From positions 65,627 through 122,377 of the forward strand of contig JAFZUV010000001.1 in the NCBI GenBank assembly GCA_017618135.1: 56,751 nucleotides of DNA. The letters are read 5' to 3'. The notes below the pieces were generated by a model, which had not been told where the DNA came from, did no database searches, and saw only the letters and a list, made by a program, of their open reading frames with translations. This stretch comes from Clostridia bacterium (GTDB lineage: Bacteria; Bacillota; Clostridia; Oscillospirales; Acutalibacteraceae). Position 1 is the stretch's first letter, and each line of letters begins with the position of its first letter. The translations under genes and the position numbers were made by a program. Positions 1 to 9,000 of this stretch are shown in pieces.

Positions 1-145
1 TGAGCTTATAGCGGAGGAAACCGGTATGCCGGTAACGGTTGCGGCAAATCCGATTGACTGCGTAGTTCTCGGAACAGCTAAACGGCTTGAAGCAAACAGC
101 GGTTTTGAAAATTATGTTTTCAGGAGAGGTAAACGATTCAGATAA
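1..145 (+). CDS. mreB: MreB rod-shape protein, 3' end only
   Basis: Reading from base 2, the last 47 codons of a gene that begins upstream are visible. The segment ETGMPVTVAANPIDCVVLGT matches the conserved C-terminal end of MreB, where family members carry a similar PxxVAxxPxxCVxxGT run, and it ends in a basic tail. MreB is the actin-like ATPase that guides lateral wall synthesis under the membrane. The gene lies 17 bases before mreC, the usual mreBCD order, which supports the call. Nothing can be said about its N-terminal ATPase motifs. Confidence 0.9.
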   Translation, partial: ELIAEETGMPVTVAANPIDCVVLGTAKRLEANSGFENYVFRRGKRFR

Positions 146-162
146 TCCGGAGGTAATCGAAA

Positions 163-1017
163 ATGAGGTTTTTCTTTAAAAGCCGACAGTTTAAAATAAT
201 TGCCGCAGTAGTTGCTGCGGTTTTGGTGCTTACGCTCATTTTCGGCATAACAGGAACCCGTATGGCACCGCAAACCGATATTTTAGGCTCAATAATTCAA
301 CCGTTCCGAGCTGTAGCAAGCAGTATAGGAGAGGCTATCGGCGATATTGCTTCCGCATATAACGAGGGAAACGCTCTGATGATAGAGAATGCACAGCTTC
401 GCGCGCAGATTGATGGGCTTAACGACAAGCTTGCCGATTATGAAAAAATCACCACCGAAAACGAAACATATAAAAAGTACTTAAGTATAAAAGAAACGCA
501 TGATGATTTCACCTTTGTATCCGCTAATCTTATAGCGCGCGACAGTGATGATCCCTACCTTGGATTTACCATAAACAAAGGTTCAATGTCCGATATAAAA
601 AAATATGATCCTGTCATAACCGACAGCGGCGTTGCAGGGTATGTGACCGAAGTGGGACTTACAAGCTCTAAGGTTACTACGATTTTAAGCCCTAAAATCA
701 TTATGGGTGCGATTGATAACCGTTCAAACGATTCGGGTGTTGTGACAGGCAGGTTAGAGTTTGCAAAGGACGGAAAATGCGTATTTAAAAACCTTGCGCG
801 CTCAAGCTCGGTAGCCATTGGCGATTATGTATCAACATCGGGTGAGGGAGTTTTTCCACAGGGACTTTTGATAGGTTCTATTGAGTATATCGGTACCGAC
901 AGTGTAAACTCATCAATTTACGCTGAAATAAAACCGTTTACAGATGTGTCGGAAATAAGAGATGTTATGGTTATAACTTCCTTTGCCGGACAACTCTCGG
1001 ATAAAGAGGGTAAATGA
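163..1017 (+). CDS. mreC: Rod shape-determining protein MreC
   Basis: This 284-residue protein has one N-terminal membrane helix (about residues 11-31), a coiled-coil stretch (about 67-105) and a beta-rich extracytoplasmic domain ending near FTDVSEIRDVMVI, the normal MreC plan and length. MreC links the MreB filament on the inside to PBP2 and MreD in the elongation complex. The start is backed by a GGAGG site nine bases upstream. It follows mreB and precedes mreD with almost no gap, so the genes are probably co-transcribed from a promoter outside the window. Confidence 0.96.
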   Translation: MRFFFKSRQFKIIAAVVAAVLVLTLIFGITGTRMAPQTDILGSIIQPFRAVASSIGEAIGDIASAYNEGNALMIENAQLRAQIDGLNDKLADYEKITTENETYKKYLSIKETHDDFTFVSANLIARDSDDPYLGFTINKGSMSDIKKYDPVITDSGVAGYVTEVGLTSSKVTTILSPKIIMGAIDNRSNDSGVVTGRLEFAKDGKCVFKNLARSSSVAIGDYVSTSGEGVFPQGLLIGSIEYIGTDSVNSSIYAEIKPFTDVSEIRDVMVITSFAGQLSDKEGK

Positions 1018-1018
1018 T

Positions 1019-1534
1019 ATGATTGCTCGGAAAAACACTTTTTTACTGTTTGTATTTAATGCGCTGTTGTTTTTGTTCCTTATCCTCTTTCACTATTCGG
1101 GCATATCAATTAAGATTTCAAGCGCAAATCCTATATCGGCTCTGGCGCTTTTAGTGGCGATAATAATGTTTTCTGGTGAGGTATCAGGTGTGATTACCGG
1201 TGCGGTACTTGGGATAATTCTTGACAGTGTGACAGCCACTCCTGTCGGATTTAATACCGTAACGCTTATAGTTATATCGTTTTTTGCTGTGTTGGTTTCT
1301 CACTATCTGTTTAATCGAAATCTAAAATCGGCGGTGGTTCTTTGTCTTATTTGCGCCGCGTTGTATTTTGCCGCAAGATGGCTTGTGGGTTTCGCTTTCA
1401 GCGGAGACATAAAGGGTAGTTTCAACTATCTTTTGAGATATGCCGCGGGAAGCTCGATATACACCGCTTTGTTTGTAATACCGTTTTATTATATCGAAAA
1501 AAGACTGTTTTTTAAGTTCGGAACAGTGAGGTGA
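1019..1534 (+). CDS. mreD: Rod shape-determining membrane protein MreD
   Basis: This 171-residue protein is almost wholly hydrophobic, with about five membrane segments and no soluble domain. Size, composition and place between mreC and mrdA identify MreD, the least conserved elongasome subunit. The frame is open from 983, inside mreC, but I chose the ATG at 1019. It has a GAGGG site eight bases upstream and gives a start (MIARKNTFLL) close to the first membrane helix. The ATG begins one base after the mreC stop, consistent with translational coupling. Confidence 0.92.
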   Translation: MIARKNTFLLFVFNALLFLFLILFHYSGISIKISSANPISALALLVAIIMFSGEVSGVITGAVLGIILDSVTATPVGFNTVTLIVISFFAVLVSHYLFNRNLKSAVVLCLICAALYFAARWLVGFAFSGDIKGSFNYLLRYAAGSSIYTALFVIPFYYIEKRLFFKFGTVR

Positions 1535-1538
1535 GTAT

Positions 1539-3512
1539 ATGCCTTTTACAAAAAAACGCCAAACGGCGCTGAATGTTTTATCGGTGCTTCTGGCGCTGGT
1601 TTTACTGCTTTATATTGCGCGCATTTACTCGCTTCAAGTTGTAAACGCCGATAAGTATTCATCAGCCGCAAAAGGCAGCGCCGTCACGAGAATATCAGTG
1701 CTTAAAGCATCAAGGGGAGAAATACTTGACCGGTACGGCAGGCAAATTGCGGTGAACCGCGACGGATATAATATAGTTTTCAACAAGGCGTATGTTAAAG
1801 AAAATCTTAACGATGTTATATTGAAGCTCACCCGGATTTTAAATGAGAACGGAACAGAATACATAGACAAATTACCGCTTAACAAAACCGCTCCTTATGA
1901 TTTTAACGGCGAGAACACCGATAAGCTGATTAAAACGCTTGAGCTTGCGCATTTCGCGACAAGTGAGGACTGCTTTAAGCGGCTTGTGGAAAAGTATGAA
2001 CTCGAAGAATATAAGCCGGACGAACAGCGCGCCATAATGGCGGCGCGATACGGTATGGATATATCGGACTTTTCACTTTCATACCCTTATACTTTTGCAG
2101 AGGATATACCCACAGAGCTTATGCGAAAGGTATCCGAGCTGGGGCTTTTTTTGGACGGGGTCACGGTTGATGTGGTTCCGTTCAGGCAATATTCTGATAC
2201 TTCGCTTGCTGTTAATCTGATTGGTACGGTAGGACCAATATATGAAGAAGATTGGGAGAGCTTTAAGAAAAAAGGTTATTCTTTTGGAGACAAGGTAGGA
2301 AAAAGCGGAATTGAGCTCTGGGCTGAGGAGTATCTGCACGGTACTGACGGAGAAATCACCTATTACATTGACGCAAAGGGAAATATAGTAGACAGTCGCG
2401 TAACCAAAAAACCCATATCCGGGAAAACGGTGGTTTTAACGATTGATAGTGTAATTCAGAGGAAAACGCAGGATATGCTCGCGGAGTCGGTAAGACTTCA
2501 ACAGGCTTTAGGCGGCACCGCTACTGCGGGAAGCGCTGTTGTTATAGACATAAACTCCGGAGGAGTTATTTGCTCGGCAAATTACCCCACATACGATTCG
2601 GCAACGCTTTCGGAAAATTATAATGAGTTGTTACAGGATAAAAGGAAACCTCTTACCGACCGTGCGTTTCAAGGTGTTTATCCGATAGGCTCAACTATAA
2701 AACCGGCGGTGGCGACGGCGGCGCTTGAAACGGGTAAATACAACCTGGGAGATACGGTGTTCTGTTCTCAGGTCTATAATTATTTTGAAGATTATAAGCC
2801 GAAATGTATGCATTATCACGGAACAATGAATCTCAGGACCGCGCTCTCAAAAAGCTGTAACTATTTCTTTTTTGACCTCGGCAGAAGAGTGGGTGCCACC
2901 ACTCTTACCGATTATTTCAAGCAATTTGGTTTAGGCGTTAAAACCGGCGTTGAGGTTGACGATAGCGCGGGAATACTCGTAAATCCCGCTTCCGACGGTT
3001 TCGGCGGCGACACTTTGCAGATTTCGATAGGTCAGTTAAACGCTTTTACTCCGCTTCAAATGGCAAACTATGTGGCAACCTTTGCAAACGGCGGAAAGCA
3101 TTACAGAGCCACACTTATTCAAAAAATAGTGTCTTACGATTTGAAAAAAACCTACGACGAATGCGAGCCGGAGGTTGTAAATGAGATTGCAATAAAACCC
3201 CAAAACATCAATGCAATCAAGGAGGGTATGCTGTCGGTTACGGTAGACGGAACCGGTCGCGCCGCTCTTGGAGATTATCCGATAAAAATAGGCGGCAAAA
3301 CCGGAACATCACAGACTAACAGCGGTGCGGATCACAGCACATACATAGTTTTCGCTCCCTACGATAATCCGGAAATAGCAATATCTGTGGTGCTTGAGCA
3401 CGGGCATTCCGGATATGCTTCGGGTACAATAGTAAGAAACATACTTGATTACTGTTTCTTTTCGGATGATAACGCCTCTGAAGATACCCGATTCGGCACC
3501 GTTCTTAATTGA
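1539..3512 (+). CDS. mrdA: Penicillin-binding protein 2 (elongasome transpeptidase)
   Basis: This 657-residue class B PBP has a short cytoplasmic N-terminus, a membrane anchor (about residues 11-27), a dimerisation/pedestal domain and a C-terminal transpeptidase domain. The three active-site motifs are present: STIK (Ser385 nucleophile, Lys388), SCN (439-441) and KTG (587-589). The enzyme cross-links peptidoglycan in the periplasm-equivalent space as the partner of RodA. Directly following mreD is its usual position in Clostridia. A good GAGGTGAG site lies just before the ATG. Confidence 0.95.
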   Translation: MPFTKKRQTALNVLSVLLALVLLLYIARIYSLQVVNADKYSSAAKGSAVTRISVLKASRGEILDRYGRQIAVNRDGYNIVFNKAYVKENLNDVILKLTRILNENGTEYIDKLPLNKTAPYDFNGENTDKLIKTLELAHFATSEDCFKRLVEKYELEEYKPDEQRAIMAARYGMDISDFSLSYPYTFAEDIPTELMRKVSELGLFLDGVTVDVVPFRQYSDTSLAVNLIGTVGPIYEEDWESFKKKGYSFGDKVGKSGIELWAEEYLHGTDGEITYYIDAKGNIVDSRVTKKPISGKTVVLTIDSVIQRKTQDMLAESVRLQQALGGTATAGSAVVIDINSGGVICSANYPTYDSATLSENYNELLQDKRKPLTDRAFQGVYPIGSTIKPAVATAALETGKYNLGDTVFCSQVYNYFEDYKPKCMHYHGTMNLRTALSKSCNYFFFDLGRRVGATTLTDYFKQFGLGVKTGVEVDDSAGILVNPASDGFGGDTLQISIGQLNAFTPLQMANYVATFANGGKHYRATLIQKIVSYDLKKTYDECEPEVVNEIAIKPQNINAIKEGMLSVTVDGTGRAALGDYPIKIGGKTGTSQTNSGADHSTYIVFAPYDNPEIAISVVLEHGHSGYASGTIVRNILDYCFFSDDNASEDTRFGTVLN

Positions 3513-3552
3513 CACAGGACGGGTTTTGTGATAATATTTACGAGGTGAGAAT

Positions 3553-4278
3553 ATGAGTATTACCGTATGTACGGTATCCGGTAAAGGCGGCACCGGAAAG
3601 TCTACTGTTTGCTCAGGATTGGCTATGACGGCCGCCGCCGGCGGTGCACGGGTTTTGATTATTGACCTTGACGCCGGATTTCGCTGTCTTGATACCATTT
3701 TCGGCATTGATGACCGCGTTGTTTTCGACCTTGCGGATGCTTTAAAAGAAATGGATATCAAAAAAGCCCTGTACACTTCAAAGTGTTACAAGAATATATT
3801 TATAATTCCGGCTCCTTCGGTAAAAAAAGCGATAGATTTCAACAGTCTGTGCTCGCTTATTGAAACGGCAAAAGACGATTATGATTATATTTTTCTCGAT
3901 TTTCCCGCCGGTGCCGATTTTGAGGCTTACAGTTATTTTAAGGATGCGGTATTTTTAATAGTTACCGGCGCCGATGCTGTTTCCCCTAAAGCGGCGGCGG
4001 TAATCTCCGGCGGATTAGAACCGAATGTAACCGCCAGACTAATAATCAACAGATTTGATAAGGATATGATAAGAGCTGGCTTTTATCGGAATATCGACGA
4101 TATAATTGATACGGCTCTTACAAGGCTTATAGGTATTGTCCCGGCGGACGGGGAGTTATTACTTATCAGTCAAAATCACAAAATAAAGGCTAAAGGAAGG
4201 TCGGCTAAGGCTTTTAATCGCATTGTCCGACGCATATCCGGAGAAGATGTGTTTTTGCCGGACTTTAAAAAAATATAA
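3553..4278 (+). CDS. minD: MinD-like ParA/MinD-family ATPase
   Basis: This 241-residue P-loop ATPase has a deviant Walker A motif (SGKGGTGKST, residues 9-18), a VLIIDLDAG A'-like motif and a switch/Walker B strand YDYIFLDFPAG. It resembles MinD, which sits on the membrane and recruits MinC to block polar division. Its place between mrdA and mgsA is the normal clostridial site of the min genes. Oddities: no minC precedes it, no minE follows it, and the C-terminus (AFNRIVRRISGE followed by 12 more residues) is only loosely like the amphipathic membrane helix of MinD. It could be a diverged MinD with another partner. Confidence 0.75.
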   Translation: MSITVCTVSGKGGTGKSTVCSGLAMTAAAGGARVLIIDLDAGFRCLDTIFGIDDRVVFDLADALKEMDIKKALYTSKCYKNIFIIPAPSVKKAIDFNSLCSLIETAKDDYDYIFLDFPAGADFEAYSYFKDAVFLIVTGADAVSPKAAAVISGGLEPNVTARLIINRFDKDMIRAGFYRNIDDIIDTALTRLIGIVPADGELLLISQNHKIKAKGRSAKAFNRIVRRISGEDVFLPDFKKI

Positions 4279-4299
4279 TTTCTGAAAGGATAATATGTT

Positions 4300-4701
4300 A
4301 TGACTATTGCTCTTATAGCCCACGATTCAAAAAAAGAACTGATGGTGCAATTCTGCATCGCATATTGCGGAATACTCAGCCATCATACTCTTGTTGCCAC
4401 GGGAACGACCGGTAGAACAGTATCTGACGCTACAGGTCTTGAAATAAATAAATTTTTAGCCGGTTCCCAAGGCGGCTCTCAACAGATAGCATCAAGGATC
4501 GGATGTGACGAGATCGACCTGCTTTTATTGTTCAGGGATCCGCTCAATCCTAAACCGCACGAGCCGGATGAAGCGTCGCTTTTAAGGCTTTGCGATGTTC
4601 ATAACATACCGGTTGCCACCAATATTGCTACCGCCGAGGTTCTTATTCACGGTCTTGAACGCGGCGATCTTGAATGGCGCGAAATAGTTAAAAATTCTTG
4701 A
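4300..4701 (+). CDS. mgsA: Methylglyoxal synthase-like protein with altered active site
   Basis: This 133-residue protein is of normal length for methylglyoxal synthase, which converts dihydroxyacetone phosphate to methylglyoxal and phosphate. It keeps the phosphate-site AHD (H8, D9), the TGTTG loop, RDPLNPKPHEPD (D80, H87, D90) and NIPVATNIATAE. However, the family motif GGDQQ, whose Asp is the catalytic base (Asp71 in E. coli), reads GGSQQ here with Ser60, and the following Gly is Ala. The fold is certain; the activity is not. Synteny with mre/min genes is typical. Confidence 0.85.
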   Translation: MTIALIAHDSKKELMVQFCIAYCGILSHHTLVATGTTGRTVSDATGLEINKFLAGSQGGSQQIASRIGCDEIDLLLLFRDPLNPKPHEPDEASLLRLCDVHNIPVATNIATAEVLIHGLERGDLEWREIVKNS

Positions 4702-4719
4702 GATTTCGGAGAAATAAAA

Positions 4720-6033
4720 ATGGCAGAAATAAATCGCGCTGTAAAAGGCACTAACGATATATTACCCGACAAATCTTATAAATACAGATTTGTGGAAGAA
4801 AAAATGTTGGAGATAGCTTCGCTTTACGGCTTTCGTGAAATTCGTGTACCCGTTTTTGAGCATACGGAGGTTTTCAGCCGTAATGTCGGGGAGGACACAG
4901 ATGTCGTTCAAAAAGAAATGTATACATTTCTTGATAAAGGCGGCAGGTCTGTTACCCTTCGTCCCGAGCTTACCGCGGGGGTGGTAAGAAGCGTTATAGA
5001 GCACGGGGTGCTTGCCGGTGCTCTTCCGGCTAAAGTTTGTTATGTAGGCGGCTGTTACCGCTATGAGAAACCTCAGGCCGGGCGCCTTCGCGAATTTCAT
5101 CAGTTCGGTGTTGAGTGCTTCGGCGCTGACAGTCCCGCGGCGGACGCAGAGATTATAGCGTTGGCTCAACAGATACTTTTTACGCTTGGCATTACCGGTA
5201 TAAGTCTTAAAATAAACTCAATAGGTTGTGAGAAGTGCCGCAAGGAGTATGTGAATGCGCTTAAAGGTTATTTTGAAGGCAGGAAGCAGGACCTTTGCGA
5301 TACATGTAAAGAAAGACTTGGCAGAAACCCTTTAAGAATACTCGATTGCAAGTCGCCGATATGCTCAAAAATAGCTCAAGAAGCGCCGGTAATTACAGAT
5401 TATCTTTGTGAGGATTGTCAAAGCCACTTTAATCTTGTTAAAGAAAATCTCGCGGCGCAGGGCATTTTGTTTGAAATTGATCCCCATATTGTAAGAGGGC
5501 TTGATTATTACAGTAAAACCGTCTTTGAGTTTGTTTCGGGTGATATTGGCGCACAGTCTACAGTTTGCGGCGGCGGGCGGTATGACGGTTTAGTTGCGAA
5601 AATGGGCGGTAGGAATACGCCGGCACTCGGATTTGCCATAGGTATCGAAAGACTTATGATGTTGCTTGAAAATATGTCGGTTAATTTGCCCGAAGGAAAA
5701 GAGTGTATTTTGTTTGTTGCTTCAATTGGTGAGAAAGCGCAGATCGCCGCTGGAAAGATTTGCAGACTTATGCGCGACGAGGGGCATGAGGCGCTTTGCG
5801 ATCTGTGCGGCAGAGGACTTAAAGCTCAGCTTAAATATGCCGATAAAACAGGTGCGAAGTTTACCGTTGTTTTAGGTGAGGATGAGCTGGATAGCGGCAA
5901 GGTGATTATAAAGGAAATGAAGTCGGGCGATATGCACGAATGTAATATAAACGCGATACCCGAAAAGGTAACCGAATTAAGTTTAAAAGCGGCGCTTGGC
6001 TCGCTTGAAGATTCGGTGCTTAATAACGGTTGA
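4720..6033 (+). CDS. hisS: Histidyl-tRNA synthetase
   Basis: This 437-residue class II synthetase charges tRNA-His. Visible motifs are the N-terminal GTNDILP, motif 2 (CYRYEKPQAGRLREFHQFGVE), shown here only by its key CYRYE and REFHQFG parts, the histidine-A region VRGLDYYSKTVFEF and motif 3 GFAIGIERL. The C-terminal anticodon domain is present. A GGAG-type site precedes the ATG. It sits 18 bases after mgsA and is tightly joined to aspS, a common Bacillota pairing. Confidence 0.97.
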   Translation: MAEINRAVKGTNDILPDKSYKYRFVEEKMLEIASLYGFREIRVPVFEHTEVFSRNVGEDTDVVQKEMYTFLDKGGRSVTLRPELTAGVVRSVIEHGVLAGALPAKVCYVGGCYRYEKPQAGRLREFHQFGVECFGADSPAADAEIIALAQQILFTLGITGISLKINSIGCEKCRKEYVNALKGYFEGRKQDLCDTCKERLGRNPLRILDCKSPICSKIAQEAPVITDYLCEDCQSHFNLVKENLAAQGILFEIDPHIVRGLDYYSKTVFEFVSGDIGAQSTVCGGGRYDGLVAKMGGRNTPALGFAIGIERLMMLLENMSVNLPEGKECILFVASIGEKAQIAAGKICRLMRDEGHEALCDLCGRGLKAQLKYADKTGAKFTVVLGEDELDSGKVIIKEMKSGDMHECNINAIPEKVTELSLKAALGSLEDSVLNNG

Positions 6034-6053
6034 TTTCAAGAGGTGTTTTACAG

Positions 6054-7850
6054 TTGAAACTTGATAGGATGGACGGTATGAAGCGTACCCATTATTGCGG
6101 TACGTTGAGAAGCGATAATGCAGGCGATACTGTCGTAGTATGCGGCTGGGTCGGGCGGCAACGCGATTTGGGTTCGCTTATCTTTATAGACTTGCGCGAC
6201 AGAAGCGGTATAGTTCAACTTGCGTTTGACGATAGCACAGATAAGGAAGTTTTCAAAAAGGCGTTCAGCGTGAGAAGTGAATTTGTGCTTATGGCTAAGG
6301 GAAAGGTTCGTGTGCGTTCGTCGCTAAATCCCGAATTACCTACCGGGGATGTAGAAATTGAGGTGTCAGAGCTTAAAATTCTCGGTGCTTCTCTGACGCC
6401 GCCTTTTGATATTGCCCCCGATACAAACGCGGGCGAAGAATTGCGGCTTAAATATCGTTATCTTGATCTGCGCAGAAGTAATTTGCAGAAAAATATAATT
6501 ATGCGGCATAAGATTGCCAAAGTTACCCGTGATTATTTTGATGAGAACGGTTTTTTGGAGATAGAAACACCTACCCTTATAAAATCCACTCCTGAGGGAG
6601 CGAGAGATTATCTTGTGCCGTCAAGGGTACATAAAGGCAGCTTTTTTGCTCTGCCTCAGTCGCCGCAGATGTATAAGCAACTGCTTATGCTTTCAGGATT
6701 TGACCGCTATATGCAAATTGCGCGTTGTTACAGAGATGAGGACTTGCGCGCCGACCGTCAACCTGAGTTTACGCAGGTTGACCTTGAGATGTCATTTGTA
6801 GACCGGGAGGACATTTTCAGCATAGCTGAAGGTTATGTAAAACGCTTGTTCAGTGAGGTTTTAGGGATTGATATTGAAACTCCGCTTCCGAGAATGACAT
6901 ATAATTTTGCTATGGATAACTACGGTACCGATAAACCGGATACCCGTTTTGATATGAAAATAGAGGACATTTCGGATATTACAGAGAATTGCGGCTTCGG
7001 TGTGTTTGCAAACACGGTAAGGGAAGGCGGCACTGTGCGGGCTATAAACGCTAAAGGCGCCGCTCAGGTTTACACGAGAAAGGAAATAGATAAGCTGACG
7101 GATGACGCTAAGGGTATTGGTGCTAAGGGACTTGCTTTTATCCGATGGGTAGAGGATGAACCTTCCTGTTCGTTCTCAAAGTTTATGACCGGGCAGGAAA
7201 TGGAAGCAATTTATGACCGTCTTGATGCACAAAAGGGTGATGTCATATTCATCGTTGCAGATAAAAAGCCGCTGGCGCTGTCGGTGCTTGGCGCTATCAG
7301 ACTAACTGTGGCAAAGCGACTCGGTATAATACCTCAAAAGCAGTTTAATTTCGTTTGGATAACCGAGTTTCCGTTTTTTGAATACAATGAGGAAACTGGC
7401 TCGTATGACGCTATGCATCATCCGTTCACGGCGCCGCTTGACGAGTGCATAGAGTATCTTGATACAGAGCCCGAAAGAGTATATGCCGATGCTTACGATT
7501 TAGTTCTTAACGGTGTTGAGCTATCAAGCGGATCACTTCGTATTACCGATCCCGAGCTTCAAGCTCATATGTTCTCTGCGTTGGGACTTACAGATGAAGA
7601 GGCGGAACAAAAATTCGGATTTTTAACAGGAGCGTTCAAATACGGTGCTCCTCCGCACGGAGGTATGGGTATCGGGCTTGACAGAATATGTATGATTATG
7701 ACCGGATCGGATAGCCTTCGTGATGTTGTAGCGTTCCCGAAGGTTGCAACCTCCGCAGAGCTTATGTCGGGCGCGCCGTCGGGTGTAGACGAGGCTCAGC
7801 TTAGAGATTTGGCTATTAAAATTGATATAAAAGCGGAAGACAGGAATTAA
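6054..7850 (+). CDS. aspS: Aspartyl-tRNA synthetase
   Basis: This is a bacterial-type AspRS of about 598 residues: N-terminal OB-fold anticodon domain (CGWVGRQRDLG, FIDLRDRSGIVQ), catalytic class II core (RYLDLRR, TPEGARDYLVPSR, FRDEDLRADRQPEFTQ as CYRDEDLRADRQPEFTQ) and the bacterial GAD insertion. The frame opens at 6030 in the end of hisS, but the TTG at 6054 has AGAGGTG eight bases upstream and is the best-supported start. An ATG at 6078 (MKRTHYCG) is also possible and lies closest to the conserved N-terminus. Confidence 0.95.
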   Translation: MKLDRMDGMKRTHYCGTLRSDNAGDTVVVCGWVGRQRDLGSLIFIDLRDRSGIVQLAFDDSTDKEVFKKAFSVRSEFVLMAKGKVRVRSSLNPELPTGDVEIEVSELKILGASLTPPFDIAPDTNAGEELRLKYRYLDLRRSNLQKNIIMRHKIAKVTRDYFDENGFLEIETPTLIKSTPEGARDYLVPSRVHKGSFFALPQSPQMYKQLLMLSGFDRYMQIARCYRDEDLRADRQPEFTQVDLEMSFVDREDIFSIAEGYVKRLFSEVLGIDIETPLPRMTYNFAMDNYGTDKPDTRFDMKIEDISDITENCGFGVFANTVREGGTVRAINAKGAAQVYTRKEIDKLTDDAKGIGAKGLAFIRWVEDEPSCSFSKFMTGQEMEAIYDRLDAQKGDVIFIVADKKPLALSVLGAIRLTVAKRLGIIPQKQFNFVWITEFPFFEYNEETGSYDAMHHPFTAPLDECIEYLDTEPERVYADAYDLVLNGVELSSGSLRITDPELQAHMFSALGLTDEEAEQKFGFLTGAFKYGAPPHGGMGIGLDRICMIMTGSDSLRDVVAFPKVATSAELMSGAPSGVDEAQLRDLAIKIDIKAEDRN

Positions 7851-7897
7851 AAAACAACAATTTATTTTCAGACTTGTTTTGTCCGAGGTGATGGGGA

Positions 7898-8434
7898 ATG
7901 GAAGAGAGAATTTTAAGCTGTTGCTTTACCGGATACAGACCTCAAAAATTTCCTTTTGCTCTTGATCATAACAATCCTCAGTATCGCGAATTTGAAAACA
8001 GACTTATTTCTGAAATCTCCGGACTGATAGGAGCCGGTTGCCTTAATTTTTATACCGGTATGGCAATGGGTTTTGATATAGTCGCGGCTGAATGTGTGCT
8101 TATACTGGCAAAGGCTTTTAAAAATTCCGCCGTGCGCCTTATATGCGCTATACCTTTTACAGGTCAGTCGGCAAAGTATCCGCTCGAATGGAAGGAAAGA
8201 TATGAAAACATACTGTCCGCCGCGGATCAGAAAGTGCTTATATCCGACAGATATTACCGTAATTGTTATTTTGAACGGAACCGTTTTATGGTGGATAACA
8301 GCGACTTTGTACTTACTTGGTTTGACGGTAGTCCGGGCGGGACCAGGAATACAATAAGATATGCTGAGTCTGTTTTCAGAAAAGTTATAAATCTATACAC
8401 GGGGTGTGAAGATGACCGAAGTTACAGTGAATAA
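7898..8434 (+). CDS. SLOG-family (DUF1273/YpsA-like) protein
   Basis: This 178-residue protein begins with CCFTGYRPQKF and contains TGMAMGFDIVAAE and a late SDFVLTWFDGSPGGT motif. That pattern is typical of the SLOG superfamily, DUF1273/YpsA branch, whose Rossmann-like fold is thought to bind nucleotides or related ligands. No catalytic role is established. GAGGTGAT lies about seven bases before the ATG. It overlaps the next gene (HTH-membrane regulator) by 23 bases, so the two are translationally linked and may work together. The pair sits between two synthetase genes. Confidence 0.8.
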   Translation: MEERILSCCFTGYRPQKFPFALDHNNPQYREFENRLISEISGLIGAGCLNFYTGMAMGFDIVAAECVLILAKAFKNSAVRLICAIPFTGQSAKYPLEWKERYENILSAADQKVLISDRYYRNCYFERNRFMVDNSDFVLTWFDGSPGGTRNTIRYAESVFRKVINLYTGCEDDRSYSE

Positions 8435-8987
8435 AATCCGGGAAAACTTTGCAAGGAATTTGGCTTTCTATCGAAAAACCGCAAAGAAAACGCAGCTTGA
8501 ATTGGCAAATGCTCTTAATTATTCGGATAAGTCAGTGTCAAAGTGGGAGAGAGGCGAAGGATTACCGGATTTGGAGGTTACGGCTAAAATTGCTAATATT
8601 CTCGGCGTATCCGTAAGCGATCTTATTGCCGATAAAGTAAAACGCAGAATACTTATAACGAGGAATAAAGCACTTATAACGGGTCTTTCGGTGGGAGTGG
8701 TCTGGCTTATTGCCGCAATTCTGTTTTTCCTTTTTCAATTCGTTTTGCCGGACATTCGTTCTTGGCTCATCTTCATTTATGCGTTGCCTGTAAGCTCGAT
8801 AGTATCCATAGTTTTTTGCGGTATCTGGTGGAAGAAAATACATATACTTTTAAGCGTAACGGCGCTTATATGGTCGGCGGGATTATGCACCTGCCTTTCC
8901 TATCCGAATCCCAAAGTGTTTTTGATATTCATTATTGCGGCAATACTGGAGCTTTTATCGCTCCTTGCATTCTTTATTAAAAAATAA
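8412..8987 (+). CDS. XRE-type HTH regulator with four membrane segments
   Basis: This 191-residue protein has an N-terminal Cro/C1-type HTH (about residues 9-64, with ALNYSDKSVSKWERGEGLPD as the recognition region). It is followed by four hydrophobic segments (about 80-104, 115-138, 144-163, 168-189). This is a membrane-tethered transcription-factor plan seen often in Clostridia. ATG 8412 is preferred over the GTG at 8406 because the GGGGTG run then serves as ribosome site. It overlaps the SLOG gene. Its target is unknown; the SLOG gene or an outside signal at the membrane are possible. Confidence 0.8.
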   Translation: MTEVTVNKIRENFARNLAFYRKTAKKTQLELANALNYSDKSVSKWERGEGLPDLEVTAKIANILGVSVSDLIADKVKRRILITRNKALITGLSVGVVWLIAAILFFLFQFVLPDIRSWLIFIYALPVSSIVSIVFCGIWWKKIHILLSVTALIWSAGLCTCLSYPNPKVFLIFIIAAILELLSLLAFFIKK

Positions 8988-9000
8988 AAAGGTGTTTTAA

